In this document: in pieces, positions 24,798-36,170 of the stretch
Layout: each line of letters opens with the position of its first letter
Position numbering within the stretch: the stretch's first letter is position 1
NCBI GenBank assembly: GCA_947034885.2
Contig: OX344758.2
Span: 1,180,501-1,244,500 of the forward strand
Direction: 5' to 3'
Source of the DNA: Thuidium tamariscinum
Lineage: Eukaryota > Streptophyta > Bryopsida > Hypnales > Thuidiaceae
DNA length: 64,000 nt
The notes under the pieces: generated by a model
The model's database searches: none
Seen by the model: the letters and a program-made list of their open reading frames with translations, nothing else
Told to the model about the DNA's origin: nothing
Translations under genes and position numbers: made by a program

Positions 24798-25450
24798 ATC
24801 CGAACTACAAAAAATAAGTGGTTTATAGAGCAAAGCAAAGTAGAGGATGAATTCTATCTTCTCTTTGTTTTATATGTTCAATACTTGAAAGTTAAAATTT
24901 AAAGCAAATTCAATTTTATTATTCTGTTTTTTACAAAAAGGGGGACATTATTGTTAATTAGGAGTTGTGTTAGCATGGCAATGGGCCTAATGACAAAGGA
25001 GGGTATGAAGGAATAGAAGTTGACAAAAATTCTTTCAAAAGTGATAAAAAGTTGACAAAAGTTTGTCAAATAATTAGCCTATGAGAGAAAAAACGAGGCC
25101 TCTACAGGGCTACTTCAAAGTGACCTCCTTAGCATTATCCACGTCATTTTTGGACCTAAGGAATCATTCAACGTTGGATGTTAGATGATCTGACCTCGGA
25201 TTTAACTACTCGCCAAAAATGACAAGTCATTGCCAAAAACAATAAACCAAAGACCATGGAGTTTTAGTTGATTAAATTGGATATTACGCTTAGAATCTCT
25301 GGTTCTTAAAAAATTCACTCATGTGACTTGAAGCTAGATGAGTCTTTAAAGATCTTTTGTATCTTTGTTTTGAATTTATTCAAAAGAAAAAAAAATCCTT
25401 ATGATTCAAGGCAATTAGCTTCTTATCAAAAATCACTTTGTTTTGTAAGT

Positions 25451-26923
25451 GTGGAGGTGTGAGAAGAAGGTCTTTATACAAGTAGGATAGTAGTAGGCTT
25501 TACAATGCATATGGGATTTGTGAATTGGAAGGAGAAGGAGCTCCACCACTCTTAGTTATAATGAAGAGAGACTAAAAATAATATTAAAATTCAAATTTCA
25601 TGCCTCATTTAGCCATAGTATTTGAACTTTTTTGAAAAAACTTGCAACTAAGAAAAGTGAGGTAATGAAGCAAATTTTTGAATCCAAAAATCCATTTGAG
25701 ATTTCAAATCTCTAAGAAAAAGTTACAAACAAAATTCAAGCTAGATGTTTCAAAGAACATTTTCTTTGAGATTTTTGAGATTGAAGGAATATTTTCTTTG
25801 AAATGGTTGAGATTCTAGGAATATTTCTTTAAGGATCATTTTGATTTTCTTTGAAGATTTCAAATATTTTGATTTTCTTTAAATATTTTTTTGAGGAACA
25901 CTTCTTTGAGATTTTCTTCAAGGTTTTTGACAATTCAATGTCAAAGAAAGTATTCATTTTAAAAAACCCTCAAATAAAGACATTAAAAAAAACATTTGAA
26001 CATTTTCTTTGAACATTTGATTGAATTTCTTTATTTGAGATTTTTTTAATGGAACACTTTCTTTCACATTAAAATCTTCAAAAAACATTTCCTTTGAACC
26101 TTTTCTTTGATTCTTTGAACCTTTTCCTTGTAAATTTTCTATGAATATTTCTTTTGAGGATTTGATCCAAAAAAATCAAAATCTCTTTCTTTAAGGATTT
26201 CAAACATTTTCTATGAACATTTTCTTAAGAGATTTTTTTTCTTGAGATTGAAATCTCAAAAGAAGAGAAACCTTTAAAATCTTTCTTTAAATTTTATCTT
26301 TGAGATTTTTTAAGAAATTCTCCTTTAAAAAAAAAATTCTTTGAATCTCAAACATCTCAGAAGAAGATGTTTGAGTCTATGAGATTTCAATGTCAAAGAA
26401 AATGTTTTAAAATCACTATTCAAAGAAATTTCAAAAAAAATCTTTTATGAAATTGAATCTCAAACATTTCAAAAAAAATGTTTGAAAATGTTTGAAAATA
26501 TCTTTGAGATTAAATCTCTAACAAAATGTTTGAAATTGTTTGAAAACCAGATGTTTGAAATCCTCAAACATTTCAAAGAAAATATTCCTTCAATCTCAAA
26601 AATCTCAAAGAAAATGTTCTTTTAAACATCTAGTTTGAATTTTGTTCATAACTTTTTCTGAAAGATTTGAAATCTCAAATGGATTTTTGGATTCAAAAAT
26701 TTGCTTCATTACCTCACTTTTCTTAGTTGCAAGTTTTTTCAAAAAAGTTCAAATACTATGGCTAAATGAGGCATGAAATTTGAATTTTAATATTATTTTT
26801 AGTCTCTCTTCACTATAACTAAGAGTGGTGGAGCTCCTTCTCCTTCCAATTCACAAATCCCATATGCATTGTAAAGCCTATCACTATCCTACTTGTATAA
26901 AGACCTTTTCCTCATACCTCTCC
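25451..26923. repeat. Giant foldback hairpin, about 1.47 kb, arms about 97% identical
   Basis: The outer arms, about 25468-25815 and 26560-26908, are reverse complements over roughly 345 bp with about ten differences. The remaining centre is made of TTTCTTTGAGATTT-like repeats in both orientations, so it is also partly self-complementary. No open frame is present. It looks like a young foldback or MITE-derived element. A transcript through it would form very long dsRNA, a typical source of 21-24-nt siRNAs. Confidence 0.85.
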
Positions 26924-28785
26924 AATCACCAAATGTCAATGATCATAGTCATTCACATATCTAACAAAAACAAGCATGGATGGGAGATGGTCATTAGACT
27001 AATTTGGGGCATTTTATTTTATTTCCTAGAATTTGGTTGAATCTCATCAACCAAATTGTAGGGAAAAATATAAATTGACTACAAAACATCCAATTATCAT
27101 GTTTAACCCCTCATCGCCCAAGGGGACCAAAAGTGTTCTCATGCAGTCTAGCAACCAACTTCAAAGTGCTGTAACTTTTGCATCTCATGTCCAAATTCAA
27201 TATATTTTGTTGGAAGAGTGTGCATAGAAGTCTTGTTTTTATGGTAAAATTTTCAGATCAATCCAAGTTGTATTGAATTTTTGGTAGCCAATCAAAGCTT
27301 GCAGGTTCAATTTGATTTCACCAAACTGCATTTTAGGGCTGCAACTTCGGGGGCTTGTACCTTTTTCATTCCATGCTTGATTTCAATAAAATTTGTTGGG
27401 TTTTGTTTACCTTGAAGTCTAGTTATTGTGGTAAAATTTTCATGTCAATTGAAGTTTTTTTGGTTGTTTGGGAGCAATTTGAAGTTCAAAATCCTGCCAT
27501 TTTTGGAGTGCAATGAACTTTGGCGACTTATAACTTCTTTTTGCATGGTCCATTTACAACAATTTTTGTTGGAAAAGTTGAATATACTAGTCTAGTTTTT
27601 GTGGTTCAAATTTCATATCAGTCCAAGAACTAATGAGTGACTAAGAAGCAATTTAGTAAAGAGAAGTTTAGCTATAGATGTGATTTTTTGCTACTTTTTT
27701 CATTATTTTTTGACATTTCAAAACAATTTTGCAAACCCATTGAGTCAATTTAATGATATTTTTTTCACCAAAGTGTTTTACTTTTACTTTTGAATCATTT
27801 TGTAGCTTAATTTTTTTTCATTTGAGTAGGTTTAGAAATCAAATTTCACCTCTAAATGTGTCTTTAAGAAAATTTCAGCATCTTTTTTCAACACTAGAAT
27901 ATTATAATTTTTCAATCTATACAGTCAAATGACTCTAAATCTTATCTATAACATCTTTAACATGCACACTACAAGATTGTACGGTTTAGATTTTCATATG
28001 TTACTCACATTTAGACTTATAACACTTGAAAAGTAGGGTTGTCTTTTGACATGGTTGGGGCTCGGGTGGTGAGGGGTTAAGGGTCACTACAGTACTTCAA
28101 CCATCATTATTTAACTCCTATTCAGCTCCTGGGCCGCAAACAAGCATATGACATTATAACAGGAATAGGGGAAAAAAATTTCCTTTTGGAAAATAAAAGC
28201 AAACTACAGAGTCTTCTACAAGGTTATGGAGCAGCCTTCGAGAGGCCTTGTTTTTTCTCTCATGCGATTTAACACAATTTCTATGACAAAGCAGTTGATA
28301 GATTTCTTTCAATTTTTGTCAAATAGGACACAAAAATCAACATAGTGCATTTACAAATTGAGCAACTGAATCTCAAATTTGATGCCTATATAGCGTATGG
28401 TAGGTGGATCAATAAGCAACCCTCATTTTCAAATAGCCTTGCAAGGAGCTTTGTAATGGACATTCAATGGTTCTAAAATGGATTGCCAACAATGTTAAAG
28501 CACAATTGAGACTTGTCATATATTGCTTTATACTTTGCCAATGGATGGAATAAGAGCCAAGGAAGGTCCATTTCAAAGCCAAGGTGTGTCCACTTAATTT
28601 TTATGAATGAGAATTGATTGCCCAATTGCCTTCTTACAAATGTTAAAACAATGTAGGGTCCATTTAAATTTAGTAAAGGTTGTATTTAGGAACCTTTTAT
28701 ATTACTTTTTGAATGTAGTATTGCTTATTTTTGGTCAAGCCATATCTTTTTTCAGATTGTACGTGAGTGGGTTTTGCAAGGCCTA
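26924..28785. other. AT-rich intergenic DNA with a retroelement-like tandem region
   Basis: No gene is supported. A three-unit tandem repeat occupies 27165-27660. The remainder is AT-rich without recognisable ends. Confidence 0.5.
27165..27660. repeat. Degenerate tandem repeat, about 175 bp x 3
   Basis: Units begin near 27168, 27341 and 27507. Each has a TGTAACTTTTGCAT-like start, a TTCAATA.ATTTTGTTGG-like segment, GAAGTCTAGTT and GTGGTAAAATTTTCA.TC. Repeats of this style are common in non-coding stretches of plant LTR elements, but no element ends were found here. Confidence 0.6.
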
Positions 28786-28799
28786 AGGTAAAAAAAACT

Positions 28800-28985
28800 T
28801 AGGTGCCTACCACACAATTCTTTAAAAATTTGTAAGTAAATTATAAATGTTCAAAAAAATATGAAAGTATTTGTATTAGATTCCACATCAACTCTTCTTC
28901 AAGAGAAAAATAAGTGAAAATATTTTAGAGAATTTGAAACCCATCAAAAAGGCCCAATAACCCTCAAAAGGGTCACTTTTTGACC
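28800..28985 (-). repeat. Dispersed repeat family, copy A
   Basis: The reverse complement contains TTGATGTGGAATCTAATAC, then TTTCATATTTTTTTGAAC, then AGAATTGTGTGGTAGGCACC. It matches 56840-57010 best and is related to the copies at 29200, 32430 and 53850. Confidence 0.65.
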
Positions 28986-29199
28986 CACCTACCTTAGTTG
29001 TTACTTTTTCCTATAATTGAATGAACAATTTCTAAGCAAGTTTTTTTGATTAGAAAATTAGAGTCCTACACTAATTGTTCTTTGAGTGAAGTTAGATCCA
29101 AGCCGTTCCAGTTGGTGGTAGATGCAATCAATTGATTTTTGGATATAAGAAAGGGCTTGAAAATAGTTTGGGCATTAAAGACCATCCTATAGATGGTTG

Positions 29200-29470
29200 T
29201 GAAATGGACATGAGACGGTTCTTTAATTGACCTCTCTAATCATTGAATGAATCAAAGAAAAAAAAGTAATATTGATTGCAAGAGCCAATCAATCTCTTTC
29301 CTTTCTTCATTTTTAAAAAAAGTTGCAAGTGAACGGTTTATGGAAGACCTAGGGTCATAAATAGGGGCTTATGACACAACTTATTTGAAAATTCATAACT
29401 AATTCAATAATGCTTCAAAAAATATGAAATGAATTGTGTTAGATTCCTCATGACCTAAAATCATGCAATA
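29200..29470 (-). repeat. Dispersed repeat family, copy B (inverted partner of 32430-32715)
   Basis: The reverse complement reads GAATCTAACACAATTCATTT, TTGAAGCATTATTGAATTAG, CCCTATTTATGACCCTAGG and GATTGGCTCTTGCAAT in the same order as copy C. The two copies face each other across about 3 kb. Confidence 0.65.
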
Positions 29471-29496
29471 AATAAGGTGCATGAATAAATAAGGCA

Positions 29497-29745
29497 GGAC
29501 GTTAAACCCTACCATTGAAGGTAGGCCCAGTAGGATAATTTTGGGTTCTCCAGGGTAAAAGTGAAAAAAAAAGTCTTCTATTTTGTGCTGTGTCTAGGGC
29601 ATTTCCTAATCTTGGTCAAACTAATTTGGGGTCTCTGACTGCATATATGAATTCAGAATTTTCTAAAAAAAAATTATTTGCAAAAGAACCCAACAATTGC
29701 TGCATTTCCCCCAAGGTAAATCCCCCATGGTAGGATTTAACGTCC
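29497..29745. mobile_element. Short inverted-repeat element, about 249 bp
   Basis: The ends GGACGTTAAACCCTACCAT and the complement of the right end GGACGTTAAATCCTACCAT differ at one base. No clear target duplication was seen. It is non-coding, probably a MITE of unknown family. Confidence 0.55.
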
Positions 29746-30629
29746 TCCAATAAATAGTGCATCGGCCAGGTCAAATTTACAGTGTACAAATTAGGGAGCA
29801 CCGTCAGATCAGGCAGCTAGAGAACCATCAATTGAAGCTATTGTTCGACAGTACGTGTGGTCTTTTATTAGGTTTTTAAAAAATTTCGTGGAACCTTTGA
29901 CATGCATGCATCATGTCAATTAATCGATGAACCAAAACAAAAGTGGAGTCAGTTGTTTAGGAAGGAGTTTCAAGAACACACCATGTGGAAGACCAATCAG
30001 CTGAATGCACCCCTGAACTCTACAATAGCTAAGGGAGGAGGTCCATAAACCGACCATCTAGGGGTCAAACATCTTGAAGTATTTTCCAGTGAATTTTTCT
30101 TGAAAGACAGCTTGAATAGGCATCTAACCCAAGTCGTTTCATATTTTTTGGAGCTCTGTAGAGTTAGTTATGAGTTTCTGAAGTCAATATGGCATAGGGC
30201 TCCAAAACCGCCCACCCCCTCAAATGTTCACTGTTTGTATATTACTTACTGTAAAGATCAAAAAACATCATGTACCAGAAATATACATTTCAGAAGGTGA
30301 GCGGTTTTGGAGCCTGAGCGGTTTTGGAGCCTCCTCCCTTAGATATCGCTCTCAATTATAATCAGGAAAGCTCTCATGATCACTGCGATTACTACCGGTA
30401 CTTCAAACTGCGGACGACCTCCTTGACTTAAATTCGGGCCATAAAGTTTACTAGATACTCAGGAGAATTTGGGGTTCTTTTGTCTACGTTCTCATTGAGA
30501 TTTATCGCCCCCGCTTTGAGGGGCTTGGGAAAGGAGGTGTTATACCTGCATGGGAGTCGATCGGGAGGACAAATAAACCTGGGATAGTTAATCACGAATG
30601 AATTTCAGAAGCATCCAGATTCTTACAGG

Positions 30630-30790
30630 GATACTAACTGCGTCATGTTTCGAAACGCATTTGTAAGATTGCTGTCGTTGAATCGGTTCCTGGCCAGGTT
30701 GAGAGTTTGGAGACTCGCGCAATTTCGAATTTGAGATTCAAATTCCCCAACAACTTAACCTCGTTGCCATTCAAATCTCTGTAAGAATTC
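30630..30790 (-). pseudogene. Leucine-rich-repeat gene relic
   Basis: On the minus strand, LQTLNLARNRF followed by NLTNAFRNMTQLVSL fits the plant LRR consensus and ends in a good GTAAGA donor. Just upstream, RDLNGNEVKLLGNLNLKF lies in another frame after a TACAG acceptor-like site. No kinase or membrane segment was found nearby. It is probably a decayed piece of an LRR receptor-type gene. Confidence 0.5.
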
Positions 30791-30960
30791 CACAGGTGGA
30801 CATTAGTGGATCGCGTGCAAATTACAACTCAGTTGAATCCAATTCTGTGACCACATTGCGGACTCCGATTTTTGAGTTTCAAGGGTCAGCAATTAACGTC
30901 GCAGTTCCGGAACCAAAACTTACACATTCAAAACAGCCCCGAATGTGGATGGATGGGGTG

Positions 30961-31059
30961 AGGGGGCCAACTCCCCTTCATCCCTGCCAGCTCCCCTCTT
31001 CCCCTCCTCCGCCCCCCTGCCTGCTCCCCTCTTCCGACCTACCTGCCCACCTCCCTGCG
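30961..31059. repeat. 99-bp perfect inverted repeat, left arm (GC-rich)
   Basis: This is exactly complementary to 34652-34750. It starts AGGGGGCCAACTCCCC and is pyrimidine- and GC-rich, in sharp contrast with the AT-rich DNA between the arms. No target duplication is evident outside the arms. Confidence 0.9.
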
Positions 31060-32429
31060 ACCTCTTTCTTGCGACCCTGCAACCTCCTCCGCTCTTCCCC
31101 GCTCTTCCCTGCGGCGTCTTCCATGCCGCATTTCCCGGAGGCGTCTTCTGATTTGTTTTGTGCTTACTCTCCTCATCTGCTCTCCCAATGTTGAAGCTCG
31201 TCATAGGGTTCAAAACCAAGGGCGCTCCAAATTTGCACACTTTCTCGTTGTTTTGCATTATTTCAAGACCTGTTGAAGCTCCATGAAATGTGGATTTGCA
31301 GCTTCGAAGTACTAGCTAGCTTGAGAAATCTGAAGTTTAGGAGTTTCGATTCTCTGCACCATGTCGTACCTGGACTATTTTACAAGAGTACGACGGCGGT
31401 AAGGTATGTTTTCTTTTTACTTCCGTGAGTATGAGCAGGGCTTCTACATTGCTTGCCGATACAGTGAAAACGGACATTTGTATGACCACAAATAAGTATT
31501 GTGCAAGCATTGTGCTCCCCATCTACATGATGCACTAATTTTTGAGGGGTATTTAGAGGATCACACCAAACACCGCATCTTTGAACGGGCAAAGGACTTT
31601 GTCCATGACATTCATCTCATAACCAGTGGCTAACTAACAATGGGCAGACTGTTTGAGATCTCATCAGTTTTAGTCACAAGAAGCTTTACATTGATCGTCA
31701 TGCATTATGGAGGCTCTTTTGTATTGAACTTTTTTCAACCACATGCCTAGGCATCCATTGACTCTGATGAAAGAGTGAATTGAACAGCACTTACTGTATA
31801 CCAAACCAAACGTGAAACTTTGCTCAAGCACAAACAGAAGATGAATATGTTAGCTTTGAGAGACGATGTACTTTTCCAATATAATATTTCATCAATGATT
31901 CTTGTGTGTGTCATTTCTATAAATGAATTCTCAATCAACAAACATGTAAAGCACATGCGCATGCTTTGATTCTAATGGAGTTTCTATGTCATTGGTGACA
32001 AGACAAAGTGGATGCAACATCAAAGCCAATGCACATCATCCCTAGGACGCCACTGGCCCTCTGCCAATGTCAATTCTCTTGCTGAGTTTATATGGATGCA
32101 CTGCAATCTTGAAATTGTGCATGTATGGTTTAGACTTTGCAAAGTGGGTGATTGGATTTACTATCTAGTATTTTTAGAATAATTATGTGCAATGGAATGC
32201 AAAACACTGTGCATTTGAGTCCCACTCATGATATTGGAAATTCAAGACATATTTTGCAAATTTAATTAGGGTTTGACAACCACATTAATAATGTATGTAT
32301 TGTTGTATTAAAGTCATATTTGAGGTTCATAATTAAAGTTTTTTCATCTCATAGTCCTTTGAAATTGCTACAAGATTTCACAAGTGAAGAGGCTTAGCAA
32401 CCGCCCATCTAAGGGCTGGTCCACATTTT

Positions 32430-32715
32430 TTCATGTATTTCATGTGATGAAGATATTCATCACTCATTTTTTGGACAAAGAAAAATAGATAAAAAATTTA
32501 ACACAAGTGGTTTCATGATTTTTGAAGCATTATTGAATTAGTTGTGAATTTGCAAAATAGATGTGTCATTGGTTCCTATTTATAACCCAGAGCCTTCCAT
32601 TACATATTCACTTGAAATCCTAAAGAAGGATGGAGAAAGCAAAGACAATGATTAGCTCTTGCAATTAATAATTCTTTTTCCCTCAATTCATTCAATGACT
32701 AAGGTAGGAACATCC
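32430..32715 (+). repeat. Dispersed repeat family, copy C
   Basis: It contains TTTAACACAAGTGGTTTCAT, TTTGAAGCATTATTGAATTAG-like sequence and GGTTCCTATTTATAACCC, followed by GATTAGCTCTTGCAATTAAT. It is the inverted counterpart of 29200-29470. Confidence 0.65.
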
Positions 32716-33896
32716 AAGAAGCATCCTTGCTTCCATTCTTGTACCCTACTTTCTTTAATGTTTACTCCAAATGCTTAATTCTAATTTGCTAATACATTTG
32801 AAGGATATATTTTTAGCTCTAATTAAAAGATTGTTGATTTTGGTAGATTTCAATTTTAGGTTCATCTACGTGACATTTTCGATGGTTTAGGGAGCATACG
32901 CTTTCCAAAATCATAGAAATTACATACTACATCTGAAAAATCTAATCTCTTTTGGATATCCATGATTTTCACTCACTAATACTACAAAACCATTATTTTT
33001 ATGAAAAAGTGCCTCCAACTGTACAAAATTGCTCAATAGCAATGTTTTTAAATTAAAATTTGTTACAACTACCATTGATTTCAATTAAATTTAAGCAAAT
33101 TAAACCAATTTATTACACAATTGTCAATGCAAGCTCTACCAAAACTAAAAGTATCCACTATGACCAATAAAACTCTTTCTACTTGTATGTGTTAACTTTG
33201 CTTTCAAAAAGACTATGTTTTGTGTTTAGAAAAAATTGTTATATTAAATAAATTATTTTTAACTGAAATAAAATTTATACTCTTTGTTTTTTTTCTTGCA
33301 TAACGGTTGATAAATTACTTATTTAAATTTGAAATTGTTAATAAATTTTTTATTAATCCTCTATTACGAATTATAATCAATTAGTTTATAGTGTATGATC
33401 ATCTATTATTTTTTAATAATAAAAATTGATCATTACCATTTAATATTTTATAGTTAATTTAATCATGTACATAATTTACAACCAAATATTATGTTTATGA
33501 TTTTCTCATAGTATTTTTTATTGTGATAAATATTCTAAGGTTTTAAGTATTCTAAGACATTCAACCATTTTTAAGGGAAATTGTCCTTGTGACACATGAA
33601 AACAAATATGCATACACAACAATAAAATTTAGAGATTACAATATAAATTTTTTGATACCACAAGATATCCAATTCATTTTGGTCTTTTGAGGATGTTTAT
33701 GAACCTTGTTAATAATCCATATTGGATTGAAATCTATATTGCATATTAGTTTTTAATGAATATCATTGTAATAATATAATAACTTAAGATAATATATAAT
33801 TAATACCTTGTAGACTAAAAATAGTCCAAATTTTCAAAATTATATAAGGAATTAAACATTGCAATTGAGAAAACATAATGGAAAGATGGTTCTAAA

Positions 33897-34250
33897 ATAA
33901 AAGTTATAATACCTGGATCATACTATATTCTATGGATATATGGTAAATTTTGTTAAATCAGCAAAATGCCATTAATTTGGTAGTTTTTATAATTCGGATT
34001 GTGGGGTCCGAAATCTAAATCTGTCATAGAAATTTGAAATTTATATGTGTCGTATATATCTAAAATCTATACATGTCTAAGATGTTTCAGACCATGTGGT
34101 CCAAAATCTAAATACATCATAGATTTTGAAAATCTATACCTAACCTAAATGTTAGCTTTTAGTTCAGACTGCGCAGTCCGGAAAATGGTACAATGAATAT
34201 GGCCATTTGATCAAAATTCACCATATATAAAGTATTTGTAACTTTTGTTT
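33897..34250. mobile_element. Foldback/MITE-like segment, about 354 bp
   Basis: The ends AAAAGTTATAATAC...ATATATGGTAAATTTTG on the left pair with the complement of the right end, AAAAGTTACAAATAC...ATATATGGTGAATTTTG. Inside lie two or three copies of a TCAGAC..TGTGGTCC-like motif with AAATCTAAAT. No target duplication was confirmed. Confidence 0.5.
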
Positions 34251-34651
34251 GAAAACATTCCTTACTATCTTTTGTCTCCAAAGCTGTAAAATATGATCCC
34301 ATAGACAATATTTGTACAATTGAGTGAATAGCTATACAAAAAATTTGAAAATAAATATTTTCTAATAAAATTTAAAAAAATAAAAACTAACTTTTTTCTA
34401 AAATTGGAACTAGTATATTTGTAGTTTTCAAAAGATTTTGTTTTGTTTGGGTTGAGGATGTTAAATTTTTGTCATAGAAACTTTTGAAGATTTTCATTTT
34501 ACTTATTAAGTGAAAAAGGTACTAACTAGAATTCAAGAAATTAATTTGTGTATGAGAAGAAAAAAAAGTTGTAACATACTGCAGAAAAGAAGGCGCACAG
34601 AGGAGAAAGGAAGGACGGGAAGGGCGGGAGGAAGGGCGAGAGGAGGGCGGC

Positions 34652-34750
34652 CGCAGGGAGGTGGGCAGGTAGGTCGGAAGAGGGGAGCAGGCAGGGGGGC
34701 GGAGGAGGGGAAGAGGGGAGCTGGCAGGGATGAAGGGGAGTTGGCCCCCT
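34652..34750. repeat. 99-bp perfect inverted repeat, right arm
   Basis: Exact reverse complement of 30961-31059. It is embedded in a wider GC/purine-rich island at about 34590-34770. Confidence 0.9.
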
Positions 34751-34799
34751 GGCCCTGGACTAGCAGGTCCCCACTCCCCACCACACACAGACAAATTAC

Positions 34800-36170
34800 T
34801 CAATCAGAGCCTGTGCTGGGCTTGAAATTAGCCAAGAGTCTTGGACTTATATCATATATTTCAATGCGCTTCTGAAATTCACGAAAGCTCCCGCTTGTGT
34901 TTGGTGGGGGAAATTTTCTCCCTCTATGAAGAAATAGATGTAATCTGATAGATTTGAAAATTTTCCATATTTTTCCACTTGAAAAACAAAATTATTGTGA
35001 ATTTTTTTGGAAAGATTTTTTTGAAACCTATTTTTGACACTTGGGTATGTCTAATGCAAAAGAAATCAACAACTCATAATGCATCATAATGGACCAGTTA
35101 CTCCCACCCCTATGCTCAGAAATAGAACAGTCTACACTGGAAAGGGGTCGGCTACTACAAGACATCCGTTAGTGTGTCTTCCGCAGCCATCCCTGTATGA
35201 AACCAGGTCCAACTCTTACTTTACTAAACAAGTAGCGCCGTTGCTCGCGAGTCTCAAGGCCAGAGTGAAGTCACTAAGAAGAGATAGGCCAGGAGCTTGC
35301 AGGCCTGCACTGATTACTGTCTGTTTTCGACGTTCTCCTTGCCTGATGGCAGGATAGCAACGTATCAGCTGCTACACCACTAACGTTCAACTGCTACCCA
35401 CTACTTAGTAGTTCTTGAATGATCAAAATTGGGAGACTCTAAACTGGTTGGGTAAGCTATGAGTGAAAAGTAATTTCAATTTCGGAAATAAATTCCTCAA
35501 AAATTTGAAATCCCCACATTTCATATTTCCTGCATGGGAAAAATTTCCACCACCTCATACTACTCAAAATCTGCTGCAAAATTGTTTAAGTGATCGGCTA
35601 CTGGTGCCTCCAACTTAAATCCCCCTGAAAAACCAGAGGCAACTGCCTCCACCAAGCACAATTTCCAGAAAAAATGCAATCACTTCCAGGATCATGCAAT
35701 TGTTTAATCAACAAGTGAAACCAGAGACTTGGCTAGAATTGGGGGAATCGATAGATTAAGCAATAAAATGATTTTGATTTGGCCAGATTCTAACAAAACC
35801 TAATAAAAACAGTCCGGCCTGGCGCTGCCTAAAGTCATTCCCATTCGACATGGAGCTGGATATGTACAGGAAGACGGCCCTTGGGCAACAATCTCCCACA
35901 AAATGTTAGGACTCCCTTGATTAATAAGTACCACGGTAGAGCAATGTCTCCTTCAACTAGATTAAAAAACTACCAACAGCTGAAAGAAGTCGAGGCTTGC
36001 TGAAGCTGACACGAAATTTATGGGCAGAGACATCATCACTACAATACTGAAGACAGCCTATCTCACGAAGCGATTCTCTGATGTGTCTACAGAACTGGTT
36101 CAGAACAATTCCCTACAATTGAGAACACGTTGAGACGCTTGGATTCAATGCAAATGAGTGGTAGAGCTCA
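34800..36170. other. Intergenic DNA and 3' flank of the GRF-finger gene
   Basis: No gene was recognised. The part near 36.1 kb probably includes the 3' untranslated region of the minus-strand GRF gene. The stretch at 35080-35360 has more balanced composition, but its open frames show no family motif. Confidence 0.5.

Larger units (their letters stand above)
31060..34651. other. AT-rich DNA between the 99-bp inverted arms
   Basis: About 3.6 kb without a supported gene. It contains dispersed repeat copy C (32430-32715) and a foldback-like segment at 33897-34250. A short GC-rich stretch (31060-31150) continues from the left arm. Confidence 0.5.

Noticed and set aside
34510-34875. 121-codon frame in the GC-rich island
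   Set aside because: Its Arg/Gly-rich product comes from the purine-rich inverted repeat, and the other arm gives mirrored frames. No protein evidence.
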